Shown piece by piece: positions 57,479 to 64,000 of a DNA stretch of 64,000 nucleotides. The stretch's first letter is position 1; every line of letters begins with the position of its first letter. This DNA is from Oxalobacteraceae bacterium (GTDB lineage: Bacteria; Pseudomonadota; Gammaproteobacteria; Burkholderiales; Burkholderiaceae_D), in NCBI GenBank assembly GCA_900299005.1, contig OMID01000067.1, positions 1 through 64,000 of the forward strand. The letters are read 5' to 3'. Position numbers and translations under genes: made by a program. Under the pieces are notes generated by a model. That model had not been told where the DNA came from and made no database searches. It worked only from the letters and a program-made list of their open reading frames with translations.

Positions 57479-58371
57479 GCGCCCTCGTACAGGATGGGCA
57501 ATATGCCTCACTGCCGAATGGTATTCGCCTTCACTACGCAAGTGCTGGGGAACGTGGTCAGCCGCTGCTGCTTTTCCTGCACGGATTTCCGGAATTCTGG
57601 TTTGCCTGGCATGAACAGCTCAAGGCATTCGGAGACCGTTACTTCGCGGTGGCGCCTGATCTGCGCGGATTCAATTTATCGGATATGCCCCATGAGGTCT
57701 CGGATTACCGCCCCAAGCTGATTACGCAGGATATTGAACAGCTGATTGCCCATCTGGGCTACCGCAGCTGTGTCATGGTCGCGCATGACTGGGGTGGAGC
57801 CATCGCCTGGAACATCGCCATCAACCAACCGGACTTGCTTAGCCGCCTGATCATCATCAACGCAACGCATCCCTATCTTTTTGCAAAGGCCTTGGCCAGT
57901 GACCCCCTGCAGCAGCAAGCCAGCGCCTACATGAACTGGCTGCGCGCAAGCGGATCGGAAAAAGCGCTGGCGAAAGACCAGTTTCGGGTCATGGAGCAGC
58001 TGATGCTCGGGATGGGCAGGCCATCAGATCACTGGTTCGATGAAGCCACCCGCCAGCGTTACCATGCCCATTGGGCACGTGGCTTAACCGGTGGCGTCAA
58101 TTACTACCGAGCGACACCTCTGTATCCACCGACGGCCGAGGATCCCGGCGCGGGCAAATTATCCTTGAACCCGGCAGATTTTCATTGTCACCTTCCGGTA
58201 CGCGTGATCTGGGGCATGCAAGACAAGGCTTTGCTGCCGCAACTGCTCAATGAACTCCCCGTACTGGTGGATGACCTGATCATTGAGCGATTACCCGAAG
58301 CGACGCACTGGGTGGTGCACGAAGAACCCGAGCGCGTCACCGAGCTGATTGAACGATTCCTTTACGAATAA
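57475..58371 (+). CDS. alpha/beta hydrolase (epoxide hydrolase-like)
   Basis: LLLFLHGFPEFWFAWHEQLKAFGDRYFAVAPDLRGFNLSDMP, VAHDWGGAIAWNIA. Confidence 0.93.
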   Translation: MSALVQDGQYASLPNGIRLHYASAGERGQPLLLFLHGFPEFWFAWHEQLKAFGDRYFAVAPDLRGFNLSDMPHEVSDYRPKLITQDIEQLIAHLGYRSCVMVAHDWGGAIAWNIAINQPDLLSRLIIINATHPYLFAKALASDPLQQQASAYMNWLRASGSEKALAKDQFRVMEQLMLGMGRPSDHWFDEATRQRYHAHWARGLTGGVNYYRATPLYPPTAEDPGAGKLSLNPADFHCHLPVRVIWGMQDKALLPQLLNELPVLVDDLIIERLPEATHWVVHEEPERVTELIERFLYE

Positions 58372-58399
58372 ACCTCCTGCTGAGGTGCCGAGACTACCG

Positions 58400-58837
58400 A
58401 TGGCCAAACAGGATTTTTCTTTTTTTCATTCGCTGCGTGTACGCTGGTCGGAGGTCGACATGCAGGCGATTGTCTTCAATGGTAATTACCTGAATTACTT
58501 CGATGTCGCCTTTACAGAGTACTGGCGCGAGACAGGGCTTCCTGACGTGCTTGCACAGTCTGAGGCAGGTCTGGAACTCTTCGCGCGCAAGGCTGGTATC
58601 GAATACCATGCGCCGGCTCGCTTTGACGACGTGCTTGACATTGGCGTGCGTTGCTCGGAGCTTGGCCGCAGCTCGATGCGATTTGTGTTGGAAATTTTCA
58701 AGGGCGATGAGTTACTGGTATCAGGCGACATGATGTATGTGCATGCTGACAGTCGGGTGCGAAAAAGCGTGCCAGTTCCGCAAGACTGGCGTGATGTGCT
58801 GAGTCGTTTTGAAAAAGCACAACCTATCCGCGCGTGA
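58400..58837 (+). CDS. 4HBT/YbgC-family acyl-CoA thioesterase
   Basis: MAKQDFSFFHSLRVRWSEVDMQAIVFNGNYLNYFDVAFTEYWRETG. Confidence 0.9.
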   Translation: MAKQDFSFFHSLRVRWSEVDMQAIVFNGNYLNYFDVAFTEYWRETGLPDVLAQSEAGLELFARKAGIEYHAPARFDDVLDIGVRCSELGRSSMRFVLEIFKGDELLVSGDMMYVHADSRVRKSVPVPQDWRDVLSRFEKAQPIRA

Positions 58838-58850
58838 ATAACCCCAAGTA

Positions 58851-59276
58851 ATGAAAACACGCATCGTCATTGGCGACTGGAACAGCCTGCGCGAGGATGC
58901 GCAGAAGGTGCGTATCGAAGTCTTTGTGATTGAGCAGAATGTCCCCATCGAACTGGAGTGGGATGAAGGCGATGAGGTCAGTACCCACGCCGTGGCTTAC
59001 GACGAGCAGGGGCACGCGGTGGCGACGGGACGCCTGCTGCCTGACGGCCATATCGGACGCATGGCAGTGAGCCAATCGCTGCGCGGGAAAGGCATAGGCA
59101 AGCAGGTGCTGCGAGCCCTGCTTGAGCATGCCAGGCGGGATGGCCACCAAGCCCTCGCCCTACATGCACAGACTCACGCCATCCCGTTTTATGAGCGTCA
59201 GGGTTTTATCGTCGAGGGCGAGGAATTCATCGAAGCAGACATGCCCCACCGCCTGATGCGAATGTGCTTTATCTGA
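58851..59276 (+). CDS. GNAT family N-acetyltransferase
   Basis: VRIEVFVIEQNVPIELEWDEGD, GRMAVSQSLRGKGIGKQVLRALLEHAR. Confidence 0.92.
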   Translation: MKTRIVIGDWNSLREDAQKVRIEVFVIEQNVPIELEWDEGDEVSTHAVAYDEQGHAVATGRLLPDGHIGRMAVSQSLRGKGIGKQVLRALLEHARRDGHQALALHAQTHAIPFYERQGFIVEGEEFIEADMPHRLMRMCFI

Positions 59277-59292
59277 GGGATCTGCCAACGCG

Positions 59293-60009
59293 TTAACGAA
59301 TCACGCGCTCTATCAGCTGGGCCTGCCCGCCGCTACCCACCCGTAGCAGCGTTGATGCGCGCGTGCCGTAGTCCGGAGACTCGATGCAAATCGGCGATAA
59401 CAAACGCTCCCAGTCGAGCGAGACGCCGGTGTCCGGAAGGCGTCCGTCCGCAGCGCGCGTCGTGTCAGCCAGCATCTCAAAATACGCATCATCAGGTGCG
59501 CCCTGACACAGCAGGCTGGAAAATTGCGCCTTGGAGCGCAGCACCTTCGGCCAGGGCGTATCTAGCGAGCCGTTGGACAACCCATAAATGCCGGGCTCCA
59601 GCTGCTGGGTGGAGGTCTCTCCTTCATTGCTGAACCAGAAGCTGCGCTGGTGGTCGCCAAGCAGAAGATTGAAGCCGTTGTATTCAGCAGCATGGTCCTT
59701 CACATTCACGAGGTAATCCTCAGCGCTGACATCCGATTGCAGAAACTTCGCAACCAGCTCGCCTCGAGAACGAGCGTCAAGGCGCTTGTCGCTGCCCTTG
59801 CGAATATTCGTCAGCGCCGCAAACCGACCTGAGCGATTCACACCCAGCCAGGTGCCGCCGGCTTCCAGATCGCGACCGGCATACACGAAGGGATGGTCAT
59901 CCCACCAATGCGCTGGTTGCGATGGGCGGTTGAAAAATTCATCCCGATTGGCGGCCAGCACCAGCGGGCATTCGGGCATCAGCTTCCACGCGAAGACAAT
60001 CAGGCACAT
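59293..60009 (-). CDS. NRDE (TANGO2) family protein
   Basis: MCLIVFAWKLMPECPLVLAANRDEFFNRPSQPAHWW. Confidence 0.93.
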   Translation of the reverse strand: MCLIVFAWKLMPECPLVLAANRDEFFNRPSQPAHWWDDHPFVYAGRDLEAGGTWLGVNRSGRFAALTNIRKGSDKRLDARSRGELVAKFLQSDVSAEDYLVNVKDHAAEYNGFNLLLGDHQRSFWFSNEGETSTQQLEPGIYGLSNGSLDTPWPKVLRSKAQFSSLLCQGAPDDAYFEMLADTTRAADGRLPDTGVSLDWERLLSPICIESPDYGTRASTLLRVGSGGQAQLIERVIR

Positions 60010-60287
60010 GTATCGACATCCACAAAAACTTCGACATGCCGCTCGCCGCGAATCAGTGCCATCAGACCATGGTCGTCAACAGCCTTGTGGAGTGCGGCGG
60101 CAAAATCTTCAGGCACTTGATGATAAACCTCCATCCAGGTCTGGCAACCTTCGCTCGGCTCCGGCCGACGCTTCAGGCTGTGCTGAATGGTGTATTCCTC
60201 GGCAAGCGACTGTTGCAGGGATTGAAGCCGCGGCCGAAGCATGAGCGTATTTGCCTCAGGAACACGGTAATAAACATAAATATCCAT
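60000..60287 (-). CDS. DUF4936-like small protein
   Basis: MDIYVYYRVPEANTLMLRPRLQSLQQSL...TWMEVYHQVPEDFAAAL, between TANGO2-like and ygfZ genes. Confidence 0.7.
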   Translation of the reverse strand: MDIYVYYRVPEANTLMLRPRLQSLQQSLAEEYTIQHSLKRRPEPSEGCQTWMEVYHQVPEDFAAALHKAVDDHGLMALIRGERHVEVFVDVDTCA

Positions 60288-60288
60288 C

Positions 60289-61254
60289 TCAGACGGTCAT
60301 CTCTAGCGAATAGGGCAGAACGCCGAATGTCAGCAGCGGGCCCTCAGCAGTGCCCACGTGAACGGATCCTTCAAGAGCATCGGTTTTTATCTCTACCAAG
60401 CAGTCGACATGACCGTCGGGTCCCGGTTCGGCATTGACGATCATTCCCGCAGGCTGAGCGGGATCTGCGGCAGAAAATACCTCGGTTCCTGGCGCAGCGA
60501 TGAGAGGATCCGGAACCTCGAGGCTGGCCAGCATCATCCGGCGTTTCAGTTTTCCGAGATACTGGCTGCGGGCCACGACTTCTTGTCCCGGATAGCAGCC
60601 CTTGCGAAAGTTCACACCGCCGACAAGCTCGAAATTCACCATTTGAGGGACGAATTGCTCGCGCGTGGCCTCAAGAATTTGCGGAACACCCGCCCGGATC
60701 TCAAGCCAGCGCCAGAAAGACTCTGGCCGCTCCGACACCCCGGCAGGCAAGGTCGCAAGCCATGCCTCGCGCTGCGCGACGGGTCCGACCCAGAGCGCCC
60801 GTCGCCATCCAGGACTGTCGCTCAGGCGAATCAGCCGTCCGCCGGCCACTGGCAGGGTGCGGTAGGGCAGCTCTGGCAGGGCGGTCAATTGCCGGGTGTC
60901 GGGTATCCCGATACCCACTGCGGCCAGCAAATGACTGACATCTTCGAGTCGCACCTGCGAGCGCATTATGAACATTTGCAGACGCTTCTGAAAACCGCTC
61001 AAGACACTCCGAGGCAAGATCATGAGGATCCCGTCATCCGTCGGCCATGTCAGCAAACTGGCCAGCAAGCGGCCTTTGGGCGAGCAGTAACCAGCCAGCC
61101 TGGCCTCGTCGGCCGTAAGATGGTCGATGTCATTGGTCAGCTGGTTGTGAAGAAAGTGACGGGCATCTTCGCCCGAAGCCCGGATTACGCCGAGATCCGA
61201 AAGTAAAGAGATAAAACCTTGTTGCTCAGTCATGAAATCGGGGGCGTCTGCCAT
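60289..61254 (-). CDS. ygfZ: tRNA-modifying/folate-binding protein YgfZ
   Basis: KGCYPGQEVVARSQYLGKLKRRM signature. Confidence 0.92.
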   Translation of the reverse strand: MADAPDFMTEQQGFISLLSDLGVIRASGEDARHFLHNQLTNDIDHLTADEARLAGYCSPKGRLLASLLTWPTDDGILMILPRSVLSGFQKRLQMFIMRSQVRLEDVSHLLAAVGIGIPDTRQLTALPELPYRTLPVAGGRLIRLSDSPGWRRALWVGPVAQREAWLATLPAGVSERPESFWRWLEIRAGVPQILEATREQFVPQMVNFELVGGVNFRKGCYPGQEVVARSQYLGKLKRRMMLASLEVPDPLIAAPGTEVFSAADPAQPAGMIVNAEPGPDGHVDCLVEIKTDALEGSVHVGTAEGPLLTFGVLPYSLEMTV

Positions 61255-61365
61255 TGGACGCTATCATTACTCACTTTTCTGATTATAGAGGCGCATGAAA
61301 AATTGCGTCGATGCTCAATAGTCAACAGGCCCGGCTGCCCGGACCTGCAATGAGGGGGAGCCGGG

Positions 61366-62358
61366 GTGTTCAAGAAGATTATCGCGCTGGGCGTGCTAGT
61401 GGTGATGACTGCCAGTGCATTCCTTGTTTACTGGACGCGCGACCCACTCATTGCGACCGGAGGCGTTCCGGTAGAGTTCAGCATCACATCCGGCAGCGGC
61501 TTGCGTTCTGCGATGAGGCAAGTGCAGGCGGCCGGCGTGCCAGCGCACCCCCTCTTGATGGAGTTTCTCGCGCGCGGACTGGGTAAAGGCAGTGTCATCA
61601 AGCCGGGAAGCTACCGGCTGATGCCGGGAACGACTCCGTTGGGACTCGTGGATATGCTGGTCAAGGGCACTACAATCAAGGAGTCGCTTACCATTGTCGA
61701 GGGCTGGACTTTTCAGCAAATGCGCGCCGAGCTGGCTCGGCAGCAGTGGTTGCGCCATGACAGCGCAGAGCTCAGCCTCGAACAGCTACTGGATAAAGTG
61801 GCGCCAGGCTTCCCGCATCCCGAGGGTATTTTTTATCCGGACACCTATGTGTTTGAGCGCGGCAGCAGCGACCTGCAGATTTATCTGCAAGCGCATCAGC
61901 AGTTGATGAAAAAACTCAGGCAAGCCTGGGACGGACGGGCTGCCGAGCTGCCCTACGATAACCCCTATGAAGCCTTGATCATGGCGTCTATCGTAGAAAA
62001 GGAAACCGGCAAGGCAGAGGAGCGCAAGCGTATAGCGTCAGTGTTCATCAATCGCCTGCGCCGTGGAATGCTCCTACAGACCGATCCCACCGTGATTTAC
62101 GGTATGGGTGAGCGCTTTGATGGCAACATACGCAAACAGGATTTGCTGACCGATACGCCCTATAACACGTATCTTCGCCCAGGTTTGCCACCGACACCGA
62201 TTGCCTTACCGGGGCGGGCCGCGATTGACGCTGCATTGAATCCGGTTCAGGGCAAGGATCTTTATTTCGTTGCCAGGGGTGACGGTAGCAGCGAATTCTC
62301 GGAAAATCTCGAGGATCATAACCGGGCAGTGAATCGCTATCAACGCAACTCGCAGTAA
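61366..62358 (+). CDS. mltG: Endolytic transglycosylase MltG (GTG start)
   Basis: LIMASIVEKETGKAEERKRIASVFINRLRRGMLLQTDPTVIYGMG, TPYNTYLRPGLPPTPIALPGRAAIDAALNP. Confidence 0.95.
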   Translation: MFKKIIALGVLVVMTASAFLVYWTRDPLIATGGVPVEFSITSGSGLRSAMRQVQAAGVPAHPLLMEFLARGLGKGSVIKPGSYRLMPGTTPLGLVDMLVKGTTIKESLTIVEGWTFQQMRAELARQQWLRHDSAELSLEQLLDKVAPGFPHPEGIFYPDTYVFERGSSDLQIYLQAHQQLMKKLRQAWDGRAAELPYDNPYEALIMASIVEKETGKAEERKRIASVFINRLRRGMLLQTDPTVIYGMGERFDGNIRKQDLLTDTPYNTYLRPGLPPTPIALPGRAAIDAALNPVQGKDLYFVARGDGSSEFSENLEDHNRAVNRYQRNSQ

Positions 62359-62389
62359 AACTCTGCGCTGACGCAAAACTATCCGTTAA

Positions 62390-63013
<624 letters not shown>

Positions 63014-63025
63014 TAAAACCTGGCC

Positions 63026-64000
63026 ATGACTGAATCTCTGTATCCCTGGCAGATCGCCGATTGGCAACGCTGGCAGCAGATGCGCGAGCGTCTGCCTCAT
63101 GCCATCCTTTTCCATGGTGCCGAAGGCATAGGCAAGGTGGCCTTTGCCGGCCATGCCGCGCAATCTCTGCTCTGCGAGAGCCCGGATGTCGAAGGCCACG
63201 CATGCGGCCAGTGCGCCTCGTGTGGCTGGGTTGTGCAGTACAGCCATCCTGACTTCCGCCGGGTTCGCCCCGAAGCGCTGGAGGCAGAAGACGAAGAAAA
63301 CAACCCAGAGCCTGAGGAAAGCAGCACAAAAAAATCTTCTGCCAGCAAGACTCCCTCGCGAGATATCCGGATAGAGCAAATCCGTTCCCTCGCCACCTTC
63401 ATGAATGTCTCCACGCATCGTGCGGGTCTGAGAGTGGTCATGCTTTATCCGGCCGAGGCGCTTAACGCCGCCTCGGCAAACGCGCTGTTAAAAACGCTTG
63501 AAGAGCCCCCTCCCGACACGGTTTTTTTGCTGGTCACTCATCGGATGGACCGCCTGTTGCCGACTATCCTGTCACGGTGCCGCCAGTTTCCCCTGCCATT
63601 GCCAGCCGCTGAAGCAGCACTCCGCTGGCTGGAATCACAACAGGTGAGCGATGCATCGCGCTGGCTCGCAGAGCAAGGAGGTGCGCCACTTGCTGCACTG
63701 GCGGCCTCTGAGGGAGAGTTCGCCAAGGCACAGGAAGAATGGCTCTCCCATCTGGCACGGCCGGACGCAGCCGCGGCGCTGATCGTGGCCGAGCGGCTAC
63801 AGAAAGTCGCTTTATCGCAGCTTGTCGCATGGCAGCAGCGCTGGCTCTATGACCTGCTGACCGTAAAGCTCGCGGGACGGGTACGCTACTACCCGCATCA
63901 TCGCAAGAACCTCGAGGCGCTTTCCGCACGGTTAAGCACAGAAAATCTTCAACAAGCGGTGCGTGAGGCTGGCTCACGTCGCGCAGTGGCAGATCATCCA
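63026..64000 (+). CDS. holB: DNA polymerase III subunit delta' (partial, runs off window)
   Basis: Own translation: MTESLYPWQIADWQRWQQMRERLPHAILFHGAEGIGKVAFAGHAAQSLLC...CGQCASC...NALLKTLEEPPPDTVFLLVTHRMDRLLPTILSRCRQF; absent from ORF track because no stop in window. Confidence 0.92.
   Translation, partial: MTESLYPWQIADWQRWQQMRERLPHAILFHGAEGIGKVAFAGHAAQSLLCESPDVEGHACGQCASCGWVVQYSHPDFRRVRPEALEAEDEENNPEPEESSTKKSSASKTPSRDIRIEQIRSLATFMNVSTHRAGLRVVMLYPAEALNAASANALLKTLEEPPPDTVFLLVTHRMDRLLPTILSRCRQFPLPLPAAEAALRWLESQQVSDASRWLAEQGGAPLAALAASEGEFAKAQEEWLSHLARPDAAAALIVAERLQKVALSQLVAWQQRWLYDLLTVKLAGRVRYYPHHRKNLEALSARLSTENLQQAVREAGSRRAVADHP

Noticed and set aside
60358-61206. 282-aa antisense ORF inside ygfZ
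   Set aside because: Codon shadow of ygfZ.

Overview
A chromosomal window that looks betaproteobacterial (inferred from gene families and base composition; no taxonomic search was possible). Most of it is ordinary metabolic, transport and housekeeping DNA: a CzcCBA-type heavy-metal RND efflux operon, an AsmA-family protein, a PAS-GGDEF-EAL protein, a MauG-like di-haem peroxidase, a DUF1800/DUF1501 pair, acyl-CoA dehydrogenase and MmgE/PrpD genes, a Gld-like ABC exporter with a HupE/UreJ protein, a MBL-fold lactonase-like protein, a LivKHMGF-type ABC transporter followed by ALDH/SDR/ADH genes, a lactate permease, ribA, a lipid/acyl-CoA catabolic cluster, and ygfZ / mltG-tmk-holB. No rRNA, tRNA, CRISPR array, prophage or intact IS element was recognised. 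Main points of interest: (1) a minus-strand cassette at about 38.15-41.80 kb encoding a four-repeat Gln/Gly-rich protein with a polyQ tract, an 86-aa protein that resembles the N-terminal prodomain-like region of the next gene, a signal-peptide-less S8 subtilase, and a small HTH protein; (2) a roughly 100-bp dispersed intergenic repeat family with four copies, three of which keep an open reading frame (consensus about YGxPASxCDAGACQxKGLxLFPKGEILRCLI); (3) a second dispersed element (AACCTATCTCGTTRGG) including a long inverted pair; (4) a thymidylate kinase gene with an apparent 1-nt frameshift and a changed catalytic motif; (5) a possible small-RNA region upstream of an OYE-family gene. The ORF track omits holB, which runs off the right end.
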